This document shows, in pieces, positions 24,469 through 34,786 of a stretch of DNA of 64,000 nt. Numbering within the stretch: the first letter of the stretch is position 1; every line of letters starts with the position of its first letter. This DNA is from Ustilaginoidea virens (lineage: Eukaryota; Ascomycota; Sordariomycetes; Hypocreales; Clavicipitaceae). The position numbers and the translations under genes were made by a program. The stretch covers positions 620,001-684,000 of the forward strand of contig NC_057319.1 of assembly GCF_000687475.1 (NCBI RefSeq). The letters run 5' to 3'. The notes beneath the pieces were generated by a model, which was not told the origin of the DNA, did no database searches, and was given only the letters and a program-made list of their open reading frames with translations.

Positions 24469-25720
24469 TTACCACAAGTAGTAGGGTCGTTGCCCATAGA
24501 CGGGGCGGTCTGGTAAATGCACCCAGGGTCCCTTGGCGTGCTTTCTAGCCTCGCGCTCCTCGTGCTCTCGTATTCTCGTCTTTTCCTCCTTTAAGAGGAC
24601 GGTGAAGCCTGCGAAGGAAAGGGGTCAGCAGCGGGCATACGAAGGGGGGGGGGGGTGTGGAGGGCAAAAGGGGGCGGCAGCAAAAAGGGAGGCTCTTGGC
24701 TTTTGGACTGACTGGTGCTCGGATGCTGCATGATGCCCATTCTGCCGCGACCTTTGTAGTCGAGCGACTTGCCCCTCCAAGGGCCCCGGCCGACCCACGA
24801 CTGGGCAATGTAGATTCCGGTGGGATCCGTCACCTCGATCCATTTGCCATCCCTCGCCTGGATCTTCTTGGGCTGCGCCAGCAGCTCGCCATTGACCTTG
24901 CCCAAGCCCATGCCCCGTTGGGCAACGGCCAGGTCGCGCGCCTCCTCGAGATGGTACTTGATCTCGGCGGCCATCTTCTTCTTGCTCCACTGCATCTGGG
25001 TGATGGCGTCGTCGACGTTCTTGCCGGCGATCTGGCGCGACAGCATGACCAGCTTCTTGACGCTGGTGGGCATGAAGTCGCTCCTGTGCAGCAGCTGCCT
25101 CTCCGTCATGGCGATGCGCTGGCCGCGCGACACGCGCCCGTTGCCGCGGACCATCTGCACGACCTTGCGGCGCTGCCAGCGGATCCTGCTGCGCGGGTCG
25201 GGATCCGCGACCACGGCCACGACCTCGCGCGTCTTCTGCTCCGCGGGGGTGGCGGTGGCGGAGCGGCCGGCGTCGTCGTCGTCGCCGGCGGCGGGCGGGG
25301 GCTTGGCGGCGTCGATCTCGTCCTGGAAGATGTTGTCGGCGACGGAGCCTTGCATGTTGCGCCCGAGGAAGGCGATGCGCTGCTTGGGGTCGTCGAGCTC
25401 GGGGGAGACGCGGTCCTGCGGCTTGGCGGGCGCGGCGTCGCTCCGGCCCGACCTACCCCAGCCTTTGAAGGCGTTGACGGCCCATTTGGAGCGGCGCTGG
25501 GGGGCTGTCGCGGGGGGGAGGGGGGGGAGGCATGTGCCGGGCGGGAGGGCGGTCAGGGGAGCGAGGGACGGAGCGGACGAGGCTGGGAGGGTTTTGGGGG
25601 GGAAGACGTTAGCCAGGACGAATTCTCGGTTGGCAAAAGAGGGAACTGCTCTGTTTATAAATACTGTATTTCTTACGTACTGGGGATGGCTAGCCGACGG
25701 CTAGCGAGACGCAGACTCAT
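24469..25720 (-). CDS. MRPL22: Mitochondrial large-subunit ribosomal protein uL22m
   Basis: 349 residues in three exons read on the minus strand: 25720-25681, 25582-24713, 24608-24469. The first exon encodes an Arg/Ser/Leu presequence (MSLRLASRRLAIP) suited to matrix import. It was found by joining GTACGT at 25680 to an acceptor at 25583, after a CTAAC branch and a C-rich tract. The mature part has the uL22 core: a helix with SVKKLVMLSRQIAGK, the MQWSKKK loop, and the long beta-hairpin ending in GRGRMGIMQHPS. The last exon ends PVYGQRPYYLW, typical of fungal uL22m. The second intron (24712-24609) contains a G/C homopolymer. uL22 lines the peptide exit tunnel of the ribosome. Head-to-head with COX9, another nuclear mitochondrial gene, across 352 bp. 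Confidence 0.93.
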
Positions 25721-26072
25721 GGCCGGATGGGCTGGTGATGGCTGACCCCGAGGATGGCGCCGACGGGTTGCGAGTGGTGAGCAAATGCAAAGTACGGACG
25801 GACGGCCTTTGCAGATTGGGACGGTTGCTGCTACATGCCAGGGGGGGGGTTCCGTCCGGACTTTACCCGCGTCGGCAGCGACGACACCACGTGACGCGCG
25901 CCGTCGGCCCAGCGCCATCCCATCCATCCAATCCCATCCATCATGAGCCTTCTCGTCGTCCGACTTTTTGCTTGCCCATCATCCCGTTCCCCAGCCGCGA
26001 ACGCACCCGGTCGTGACAACGCCACAACCCGCCGCCTGCGTTACTGATTGCTGAAACCACCGAACAGCCAAG
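25721..26072. promoter_or_regulatory. Divergent promoter region, MRPL22 and COX9
   Basis: 352 bp between two start codons of mitochondrial-protein genes, so probably a shared promoter. A short CATCCATCC-like repeat lies near 25920-25945. No clear TATA box. Confidence 0.55.
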
Positions 26073-26611
26073 ATGCCCGCTGCTCCCATTACCGGTGTAC
26101 GTTGCCGCCCCTCAATTGGCCATCGCGACGAGGCAGACTCTTCCTCCCCCCCCCCCCCCCCCCCCTCCCTCTCCCCCTTTTTTTTTTCCCACACGGGCGG
26201 CACAGCGCACACGGCGCGCGGGAAGAGCTGGCGCGTGGCGGAAAACCTGGCAACAGGAAACGACTTGACTGACCGGTCGGGGCGCGCTTGCAAACGCAAA
26301 CAGATTTTACGAAAGCGGCTGATTGTCGACATTGGAGTTGGTCTGGGTACGTCAAGGTTTTTTTTCCCCCTTTTTCTCCTGCTCGGGATGGTGTGCTGAC
26401 TGTTTGGGGGGCGGGTTTAGGCGCTGGGTTCGCCATGGCCAACCTCTTCTGGTAGGGCGGACGAGAGACCGTAGATGACTGGACCGACGCGGGCTGGCGA
26501 GAGTCTCTGACAGGGGCGAGCAGGTACGGCTTCCACATGCCGCGGACCAACGCGCGGGACGACTTCTACACCAAGCTGGAGGCGGAGAGGGCCCAGAAAC
26601 AGCAGCAGTAG
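26073..26611 (+). CDS. COX9: Cytochrome c oxidase subunit 7A/COX9
   Basis: A 61-residue protein split over four small exons: 26073-26096, 26304-26346, 26421-26451, 26524-26611. Spliced it begins MPAAPITGILRKRLIVDIGV, continues through a single membrane helix rich in Gly/Ala (GVGLGAGFAMANLFWYGF), and ends with a charged tail (RDDFYTKLEAERAQKQQQ). This is the layout and size of fungal Cox9/subunit VIIa, a small inner-membrane subunit of complex IV. The first donor was set at GTACGT (26097) because the alternative GT two bases upstream breaks the frame. Three introns in 186 coding bases is dense; the first (207 nt) contains a C-run and a T-run. Easily missed by gene finders because the exons are so short. 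Confidence 0.92.
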
Positions 26612-26977
26612 GTTCAGCTGGTGACGGGGCACGGGCAGCAGATGGGTTGATGGATGGTGGGGGAGGGAGCTTGGGTTGGGGGCACTGGGGTCGCGAAGGA
26701 TGTCGTGTGTGCAAATGAAATAAAATAAAATAGACCAGGGAGCTGCTTTTGAGGCGACGTTTGTGTCCTTGGAAGAAGCTGAGCAGATTGTGTGAGTGAG
26801 TGACATGACGGTGCGTGGAGGCCGGGCACGGGCAGCATCAGGTTCGATATTGGACCGGGCGACGGCGGGCTAGCCGACCATCGATTGACTGCAGCGGCCA
26901 GCACCAGAGCAGGGCAGACCTTTTCTGTCGTCACCTTTGTGCCATGACCTCTCTGTCACGCCCTTCCGCCAGCGGCT
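26612..26977. other. Convergent 3' intergenic region, COX9 and SOM1
   Basis: 366 bp between stop codons of COX9 (+) and SOM1 (-). No gene seen; AATAAAATAAAAT near 26719-26731 could serve as a 3'-end signal for COX9. Confidence 0.5.
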
Positions 26978-27506
26978 TCATGTTTCCATCACCTGGCCAC
27001 GCCCGCCCCCATCCGCCCAGCCTGTCGACCACTGCTGCGGCCCCGCGCTGCTACCGCCTAGTCCTCCACGTCCGTGTCCGCCTGAGGCCGCGTCGCCGCC
27101 CTCCCAGGCCGTAGTTTCCACCGTAAACGTGCCCTTTCGATCCGCGCACCTTTTTTTTTTTTTTTTTTTCCATCGCCACGTCAGCCGCCGGAAAAAAACA
27201 AAAAAACACTCGTCTGTTTTCATTTAAAGAAAAGAAAAGAAAAGGAAAGAAAAGAATCGAATCAAATCGACGAAAAGAAAAGTCCCACCTCCGAAAGAGC
27301 CGCTCCACCGGAAAGCAGCGCACCGGACCGTCCGCCGACGCGGCCTTCTCGGGCGGGCACTTGTACTGCAGCAGCGACAGGAGCTGGCAGGCCGACAGGT
27401 CGATCCCGCGCCGCGGCGGGTCGTGCTTGCGACGCCGGCCGTGGACGTCGAGCTGGATCCTGGAGGGGAGCTCGGCGGCCGGGAACGAGTGGCAGGGGGG
27501 TGTCAT
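26978..27506 (-). CDS. SOM1: Som1, inner membrane peptidase accessory protein
   Basis: 129 residues in two exons on the minus strand: 27506-27289 and 27149-26978. Start MTPPCHSFPA; then DLSACQLLSLLQYKC, RCFPVERLFRRC and, after the intron, RKGTFTVETTAWEG. These are the hallmark conserved blocks of the fungal Som1 family. In yeast Som1 is needed for the Imp1/Imp2 protease, which removes presequences such as that of Cox2 in the intermembrane space. The intron (27288-27150, 139 nt) restores the conserved arginine AG|G at the junction. Its 3' splice site is preceded by about 20 A residues on the coding strand instead of pyrimidines. The C-terminal 30 residues are Gly-rich and not conserved. Its start codon is 85 bp from that of the next gene, transcribed the other way. 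Confidence 0.9.
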
Positions 27507-27591
27507 GACCGACCGTTGAAGCAGCGAAAAGGGGTGATTTATTTTCTTTTTTTTCTTTCCCTGCGGCGTCCCTTGAGCCGCGGCGGGGTTG

Positions 27592-28182
27592 ATGATGGAG
27601 GCGGCGGGGAGGCGGTTGTTGGGGGAGATGGAGGAGGCGAGTCTGGACGAGGTGAGTTGGGTTGAGTCGAGTTGAGTCGAGTTGAGTTGAGCTGAGCTGA
27701 GTTGGGTTGGGTTGAGTTGAGGGGGGTAAAAGGGCGCGGATTTACCCCCCCCCCCTCTTGTCATTTTTGCACCCAAAAACACACACTTTTCTTTCTTCCT
27801 TTTTGTCCCCCTTGCTGCATAGTCACGCCCAGCTGACCGGCCCCGCGTGTCCTAGATGCTCGCCCAGCTGGCCGCGTCCCTCGCCGCCGCCAGCTCGCGC
27901 CTGCGCCCGACGCACCTGCCGGCCCTGGACGCCCTCGCCGCCGCGCACCTGCGCGAGACGCAGTCGCCCGCCGTGGCGCTGTGCGGCCGCGCCCTGCCGC
28001 TCCTGTACACGGTGGTGTCGACGCTGGTGTCGCCGCCCAGCCGCCAGGCCGTGCTGGTCGTCGACCCGGGCGGGCGCTTCGACCCGGCCCGCCTGGACTG
28101 CGCGCCCGAGGACCTGCAGCACGTGTACGTCCAGCGCCCGGGTGCGGCCGACCACGCCGACGGCGACAACCGTGACGACGGC

Positions 28183-28238
<56 letters not shown>

Positions 28239-28614
28239 CCGGCGCAGGGCCGTGGCCGCCGAGGCCGAGGCCTTCATGCTGTACGGCGAGGGGGCGCGGC
28301 TGAGCCGCCCGCGGCGCTGGTGGGGCACCGTCGTGCTGGGCCCCGGCCCGGGCCCGGGCCCGGGCGACCTGACGGCCGGGCCGAGGGGCTGGCTGCGCGT
28401 CGAGCGGGCCCCCGTGCCGGGGTTCGCCGGCGTCCGGGGGGCCGGGGACGCCTGGGCGCGGAGCGAGCAGCGGCGCAGGGACGTCGACCGCGCCGGCTGG
28501 ACCGCCGCCTCGCCCTGGGGCCGGTTTGCCTTTCACGAGGGCAGGCAGCACACGGGGAGGCAGCACGCGGGGAGGCAGCACGCGGGGACGGCAGCTCGCC
28601 CGCTCGACGGGTAG
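27592..28614 (+). CDS. Uncharacterised protein, possibly a divergent RAD51-like paralogue
   Basis: 272 residues in two exons: 27592-27651 and 27856-28614, joined by a GTGAGT..CCTAG intron with a CTGAC branch; either of two adjacent ATGs could start it. I do not recognise it with certainty. Residues about 83-100 (QAVLVVDPGGRFDPARL) resemble the second strand region of RAD51-type ATPases, where a hydrophobic strand is followed by D(T/P)xGxFxxxRL, and the next strand HVYVQRP also fits. A later WWGTVVLG strand and GWLRVER segment could match the C-terminal core. No Walker A P-loop is visible, so it would be non-catalytic. A poly-Asp run (about 122-147, GAC repeats) sits between core strands. The GC content is very high. 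The C-terminal end has a repeated RQHAG motif. Confidence 0.62.
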
Positions 28615-29182
28615 CAGCCAGCCCATCGCAGGGAGAGAGAGAGGAGAGGCGCCCGGTCCAGGGTCTGCTGTGTGGCGAGCGACTCATCCCAGCCGGCGCT
28701 GCGGAATCAAACCCTTGCCGAGGCTGGCGCAGACGACGCTTCACCATGATGGGGGGCTCCCAAAGAAAGGACCAGACGCGGTGTCGCTGTCTGTCACGTT
28801 TATGCTACGGGGGGCTACCTGCATCGCTGACCCTGACCGGGGGGGGGGGTGGTTTTCATTGTATTTCCATACCATGTATTGGTCTCCTGGGCCCGGTGAC
28901 GCTCACCGGGTAATCAGGTGCGTCATGTAATCTAGCCGCCTAGAGCGGAACATCCGCCGGATAGCATGAGGGGGGTAAAAGAGAAGATGGAAAATGAAAA
29001 TGAAAATGAAAATGAAAAAAGAAAAAAAAAAAAAAAGACAAAAAGGCCAACGGATCCCCCGTCTTGCAACCTGGTGAAGAGGGAGAAAAACGAAAAAAGA
29101 ACAGGAGAAAAAAAAAAAAAGACGCTCGGCTCGAAAAGATTCCTCGACTCCTCGACAAACTTCCACCCAGCGACTCGACGCC
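28615..29182. repeat. Convergent intergenic region with (GAAAAT)n and A-rich tracts
   Basis: 568 bp between convergent stop codons. It contains a G-run at about 28840, four to five copies of GAAAAT at 28990-29018 and two long A-rich stretches (to 29130). The same hexanucleotide, on the opposite strand, forms the large array at 41.3 kb. Confidence 0.7.
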
Positions 29183-30648
29183 TCAGCTAGACTCGAGCAT
29201 GGCAGCTTCCTTGGCAGCCTGCTCAAGCCCCTGCTTCAGCGACCAAGAGTGCCTCAGCTGCATCTCGCGCCGGATGCCGTGGTTGACGGCGTCGAGGACC
29301 GTGTCGACCGTGGCCCGCGGCTTGTAGGCCGGCTCGGTGCCCTCTTGGTACACGCCCGTCTTGACCAGGATGCTGTACCACTCGTTGTCGGCCTTTTGGT
29401 CCACGGCGTTGGTGCCGCGAATGTCGCTCTCGGGCGTGTCTCCCACAAAGTACACCGTCGCGGGGGCCTCGGAGATGCCGTGCTCGCGCTGGCGCCACTG
29501 CCTCATGAGGCGCGAGGCAAACTCAAACGTGGGCACCTGGGGCTTGCCAAACGCGTGCGTCCTCAGCTTGCCCTTGCCCTTGGTCAGGTCGTCAAACGTC
29601 ACCTCGAACATGCGGCGGAGGGCCCCCATGCCCAGGCGCACGTGCTCGTGGGCCGCCGACCAGACGACGTCGTTGTGGGAAAAGTAGAACGGGGGGCCTT
29701 GGTCAAACGTCTCGCTCCGCGTGGCCAGGCGTCCGCCCCTGGACATGGCCAGGTCGAGCATGATCTGGATGTCGCCCGCCCAGTCGCGCGAGTCGGCAAA
29801 GACGAACACGGCGTCAATGGTGACCTCGTCAAAGTCCCGGACCCGCGAGTTGGCGTGCTCCTCGGCCGTGAGTTTGCGGAACGGCGTCGTGGCGGCGTCG
29901 TGCTTGATGATGTCGCCGGGCGTCACCACGTCCTTGAATCCGTAGCCCTCGGCCACCTGGCGGCATTTCTCGCCCTCGCCGCCAATCACCAGCACCGTGT
30001 TGTACTTTTCGGCCATTTCCCTCATGGGGGTGTGCCCGCAGATGAATTGCCCGGGCTTGATGTCCTGCAGCAGCTGGTTCGAGAGGTCACGGCAGCGTTC
30101 CTCTTCCGTCTTGCCCCCACCGTTGGTGAGGAAGATGTGAGGTCTGCGCCGCGTCTGTCAGCATTGCCTTGTTTGTTTTCTTTTGTTTTCTTTTGTTTTC
30201 TTTTCTTTTTTTTTTTCCTTTTTTTGTGCACACTTGTGTGAGCGTGTACGAGTCGCAGATGGTGGTTCTCGCTTTGTGCCGGCAATGACACCTGGAAATG
30301 AAACCCCCTTCAGGTGCGCAGAGGTTTTGGCCCAACTTACACATGAATGCCATATTCGTTCTCGCCGTTGAGAACCCTCATGGCTTGGATAGCTTCCGGG
30401 ATAGCTTTGCCGCCGCGCACAAGTACGCCGTCAATGTCAAAGGCAAACACAAAGGAGTCGGCAACACTTGATGGCGTATAGGGTGATGAGGGTGTGTCGA
30501 CGCCGGTAATACTGGCCCGGGAGCTGGCCGAAGATGCGAGCCCGGGTGAGCTGGATGTCGAGGAAGAGAATGAACATTGGTCGAGACCATCTTTGGCCTG
30601 CTGGACAGACTGGTAGAAGTTGACTTGCTGTTGTTGACTGGCTGCCAT
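29183..30648 (-). CDS. HAD-superfamily hydrolase, YKR070W/HDHD5 (CECR5) type
   Basis: 422 residues in two exons: 30648-30341 and 30143-29183 (intron 197 nt, GTAAGT..GCGCAG, with a T-rich run). HAD motif I is FDIDGVLVRGG (Asp71, Asp73) and the C-terminal acidic motif is FVGDTPESD (from 335), as in subfamily IIA. The cap domain lies between. LTNGGGKTEEER follows the intron and supplies motif II. Yeast YKR070W is a mitochondrial protein of unknown substrate; human HDHD5 is similar. The N-terminal 65 residues are Gln/Ser-rich. An alternative in-frame ATG at 30696 adds 16 residues (MVSSYPRLLQHKSS..) that could form an import signal. The substrate cannot be inferred. Confidence 0.9.
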
Positions 30649-33600
30649 GACTGTCGATGACTTGTGCTGGAGAAGTCTAGGATACGACGACACCAAAGTA
30701 TACTGCTTCTCCTAGGTCTTTATGGGTGGACAAGAGGTTCGAGTTGGGGGGAACGGGTGAAGGGGGGGGGGCATAAACGGGAAAATTGGGGGGTGGCATA
30801 TACCATGTCAACCGTCTCGAAACGATGGGACATGATGGCGCCTTTATACATCTTTTTTTGTCAGGGTCACCTCGCTCATTGTGCTGTTTCGACTTTCCTC
30901 GAGTCGACAGCACAACGTGTGACGTGTGGTCTCTGAGCAGGTTGTTTTTCGACCAAGCCGAGTCATTCATTACAAGGTACCTGATGCAACGCAACCAACG
31001 TAAAACTCGAACTAGAGCAAGTAACTCGTTCCGCTCGAGCAAAACAAGGGTACGCAAGGGAATCCGAGCATGTACATAGTGTGCGTGGGGCCGGCCATCC
31101 ACTTTGGAGTTCCATTTCGGTGGAATCCTTGGACTATGACATGTTTTGGTGACGGCATACTGTAACCGAACCAGCGAATCACTAGCCACAGACCCAGGTG
31201 TGCTGCCCGCCGGGCCCGCGCCGATGCAAGGTTGTAAGCTGCGACAAGTCGCGCCGTGATGTGGAATTCCAAGCTTTGCCGGCCGGCCATGGCTGGGAAG
31301 GAGTTGAGCATGCCGTCGTTTGCATGACCATGTCGGCGGATCAAGATACAACAGCGGCTTCGGCACGTCTCGTCGCAGGCTGGGACTGCAGTCGGTACAT
31401 GGTGTCGTTTGCGGCCTAGGATACGCTGCCAAAAGGCAATGCTGCCGGCAGTTGAGTTGGCGTGAACTTTGAAGCCGGCGGCGCTATGTGAAGCCTGGGT
31501 GCTCCTGGTACACTTTGTCAGTCCGCTCAACATACACTAGGTGATTTGCTCGGCCGACAAAATACATACCTCGCAACGCCGCGTCCCAACGGCATCAACA
31601 GGGGACTCGCCGGTACATGCACGAAGCTCTCGGTGCTAGCCTGTAGAGGCAAGGTGACACTGAAACTGGTGGCTGAAGAGGCCCATGGTGTGCCATTGCC
31701 AAGGCCTTCTCGAGATGTCGAGACGTCGTCAATCTCTTCCACTCCGGCAGGGCAAAATCTCTGTAGCTCGTGCTCGTCGTTTAGGCTGTGGTTTCGACGC
31801 GCGGTCTCACTGGAGCCCTGGCACAAGGATGAAGAAAGGGCAAAACGTAATGCCGATGGCTAAACGATTCGGCCACTGGCCAGGAGATGCCCGATGGACG
31901 GACTGACGGGGCGGTTCCACCACCGGCGCCAAAGGCTGTTATCAAAAAAGAGGGCCTGAGAGCTTGAGTACTCCGTACGGAGTCGGCTTTTCTGAGCTGG
32001 TGTGGGGTTCATGCGGCCGCTCTGCTGCTTTGCGACGTTGAATGGGTTGAATGGGACCGTCGGTGGAGTTTGGTGTCATGATGATATCCCTTTGATGGAG
32101 CGAAGGTTGCAGGCTTTTGCAGCAGACCCACCTTTTTCTGGATACCCAGCTGGTGCTCCGTACTCCGTACCTCCTTGGCAACTGGCCCAGCCGCCAAACC
32201 CAAGGTATATCACTACAATCCTCATCTAGAGGTAGATTCCGGCATTTACAATAGTACAGCAGGGCATAAGTAACTTCTTGAGCGTTAATGCCATGGATGA
32301 CGCGTTTTCGTCTGCCTTGAATACCGCCACATTGAACAGCCGATTGACAGGGGCGTAACGAGGCCTATTTTCGAGCCCGCGGCCAGATTAGCGGGAATCG
32401 CCTCACAGCGCCCCATATGCCCTACGGGTGCCACAAGTGCGATAAGGGCGATACAGCTTTTGATGAATCCGGGATTCGCTAGTACTTATACGAGTATTCT
32501 AGCTCTCAGCCTGCTGATGTATCTTTTACTATAGGTGTTCTATCGGCCTGGTCCGATACAAAGCCTGCACCTTCAAAGGGATGATACCGACGCAAGGGAC
32601 CCTCACTGGAACAAAGGGACCCAGGTCGGACGGCCCGCAGTGACGTCAGCGCTGGACCTATTTTTTTATTATTTTTTTTTCCACATTTTTCTCTCGTTCT
32701 CTGTTTATTTATTTATTTTGCCCGTTCGGTCCGAAGTACCCATCAGTCCCGCCAGGCTAGGGCGGCTCCGTTAAGCGCCCTGTCCGGATTTCCCAAACGC
32801 CAAGCCTGGATCCTGGTAAAATTGACGAACAAGTCCCTCTAGATCCACCGTAGCGCGGCGATCTGTTCCAAGTGAGAACCTACAAGATAAGGGTCCGTTG
32901 ATAACTTGCCAAGCGGTGAGGGACAGAGCCCCAGGGCATCTCTGGCATCTCTGGCATCTCTGGTCTCGAGCAGGAATCTCACGGGCGGGTTGCATGCAGG
33001 CCTCTGCACACTGACACAATCTTTGGCCATCATTTTCCAGTTTGGCTGCATGTGCAAATAGCGGCATTTCTTGAGACCTTTGATCCCTGTTGCTCACTGT
33101 TTCTCGGCCCCTGGGCCCCTAGTCACACAAGCAATTCATCCTGGGGTCGTGATACAGGTCGCAGGTACGGGTGGGTGCAGGTACAAGTACAGGTACAGGC
33201 ACAGGCGCAGGCACAGGAGCAGGCACAGGCATAGGGTACGTACTGCAGGCTGCCCGCCGCTATCGGAACAGCGGCATCAGCAACTTCAGCGGCATAATCA
33301 TCGATCGACATTCACAACAGTGGCATCGGGGTCTTGTTGCACACAGTAACGGATGGATACTTTAGATGCCTACCTGCTACGCCATTGCCGCAGCGTCCAG
33401 TCATGGGTACAATGACATCATTAGTGGCGCTGTGAACTTGGCATGTGTGACCTGGCCTCGATGCTTGATGCTGCTGCTGCTGCCGCTGCTGCTGCTATTT
33501 TCCGTGTGTCTGTTTTGGGCCATCTGCGACGCCAAGGACACTTGCAGCATGTAGATGTGCGTCAGGCTGGCAGTTGGGCTGGCAGCTGGGCTGGCAGCTG

Positions 33601-33904
33601 GCATCCAGGGAATCGGCACTTGACACGGGCCGTCTGCCCAGGTGCTTGGCTTCGGAAAATTATGATGCATCCATCGTGACGCACCCATCATGATGCATCC
33701 ATCTCGCATCTTCACATGTCCTGCCACGTCAACGTCGACCATCGTCTTCTTCACATGCCGGCAGCAGCAACACAGCAAGCAGGCTGGCTCGGCCAAAGCG
33801 CGCCCTCGGCGTCCAGATCAAAACGGCATGAACCGCGTGTCATCGGCAAATAGCCTCCCCCGGAGAGACCTGTAAGGCTTCCCATGGGCCCCGGCAGGTC
33901 GCCG
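30649..33904. other. Large intergenic region with several small tandem repeats
   Basis: 3.3 kb without a believable gene. TACTCCGTA elements are at 31969 (inside a 14 bp palindrome ACTCCGTACGGAGT, 31970-31983) and 32161. Small tandem arrays: GGCATCTCT x3 (about 32937-32964), CAGGTA/CAGGCA hexamers (33178-33232), a CTG-rich run (33468-33495), a 12 bp GGGCTGGCAGCT unit x3 (33563-33603) and TGATGCATCCATC repeats (33662-33703). 32,230-32,530 looks like old, decayed sequence with no readable element. Confidence 0.5.
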
Positions 33905-34786
33905 TCACTGCAGGTTGACAAACAGGCCGCCGTCGACCAGCAGCTGCGCCCCCGTCACGTAGCCGCTGAGCTCGTCGCACGCCAGGAAGACGGCCGGCCC
34001 AGCCACGTCGGCGGGCGCCCCGGTCCTGCCCAGCGGAATCCTCTTCTCCATGTAGTTCCGCTTGGCGTCGTCCGCCAGGTCCTCCTCGTTCAGCTGCGTG
34101 CGGATCGTCCCCGGCAGCAGCGCGTTGCACCGGATGCCGTGCCTGCCCAGCGCCACTGCGCTGCTCTGCATCAGGCTCAGCACCCCCGCCTTGGTAGGCG
34201 TGTAGTGCGCCTGCTGGCCTCCTCCCACCAGGGCCGAGACCGAGGACACGCCAATGATGCTCCCCCCCGGCGGCGACTGATGCAGCGCCATCTGACGCGC
34301 CGCCGCCTGCGTCAGGTAAAAGGCCCCGTCGAGATTCGTCCTCGCCGTGGCCTCGAACAGGTCGTGCGACAGGGTCAACAGGTCCGCAAACGTGCATATG
34401 CCCGCGTTGGAGACGCAAATGTCCAGCCGCCGCGCCGGGGACAGATCAACGGCCGCGGCAACGAGCCTGGCTGCCGTGCTCGGGTCTCTCACGTCACCGG
34501 CCTGGTGGGCTAATCTGCCCACGGCCTGCGCGTCTGCGCCCGAGCTGCGCCCTGCATCTGGAACCTGCGATGACGATGCTGATGGCGGCGGCGGCGGCGG
34601 CTGCGACAACGCTTCGGCCTCGGAAAGCAGCGAGTCAAGGTGGTGGCTGTCCTTGTCCAATCCCAGGTGGTTCACCACCACGTTGGCACCCTGCCTGAGA
34701 TATTCGAGGCATATCGCTCGCCCGATGCCAGTGGTGCCGCCCGTGATGATGGCTGTCTTGCCAGCCAGCAGACCGACCAAAGGCAT
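33905..34786 (-). CDS. LRA1: L-rhamnose 1-dehydrogenase (SDR family)
   Basis: 293 residues, single exon. A classical short-chain dehydrogenase: cofactor motif TGGTTGIG (15-22), NAG (127-129), catalytic Ser181/182, Tyr195 and Lys199 in YTPTK. The sequence is very close in pattern to the yeast L-rhamnose 1-dehydrogenases, including the VVVNHLG strand, SIIGVSSVSALVGG, the AGVLSLMQSSAVALG helix, NEEDL and the terminal QLLVDGGLFVNLQ. It oxidises L-rhamnose to the 1,4-lactone, first step of the phosphate-free fungal pathway. The adjacent LRA3 supports this. Odd: residues about 56-92 form an extra low-complexity loop (six Pro, Ser, Ala, Gly) absent from the roughly 258-residue yeast enzyme. The pathway step between LRA1 and LRA3 (lactonase) is not encoded nearby in the window. 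Confidence 0.9.
   Translation of the reverse strand: MPLVGLLAGKTAIITGGTTGIGRAICLEYLRQGANVVVNHLGLDKDSHHLDSLLSEAEALSQPPPPPPSASSSQVPDAGRSSGADAQAVGRLAHQAGDVRDPSTAARLVAAAVDLSPARRLDICVSNAGICTFADLLTLSHDLFEATARTNLDGAFYLTQAAARQMALHQSPPGGSIIGVSSVSALVGGGQQAHYTPTKAGVLSLMQSSAVALGRHGIRCNALLPGTIRTQLNEEDLADDAKRNYMEKRIPLGRTGAPADVAGPAVFLACDELSGYVTGAQLLVDGGLFVNLQ

Noticed and set aside
27823..28626. 267-codon minus-strand open frame opposite the unknown gene
   Set aside because: A Val/Ala/Arg-rich shadow caused by GAC repeats; the plus-strand model has a proper GTGAGT..CCTAG intron and start.
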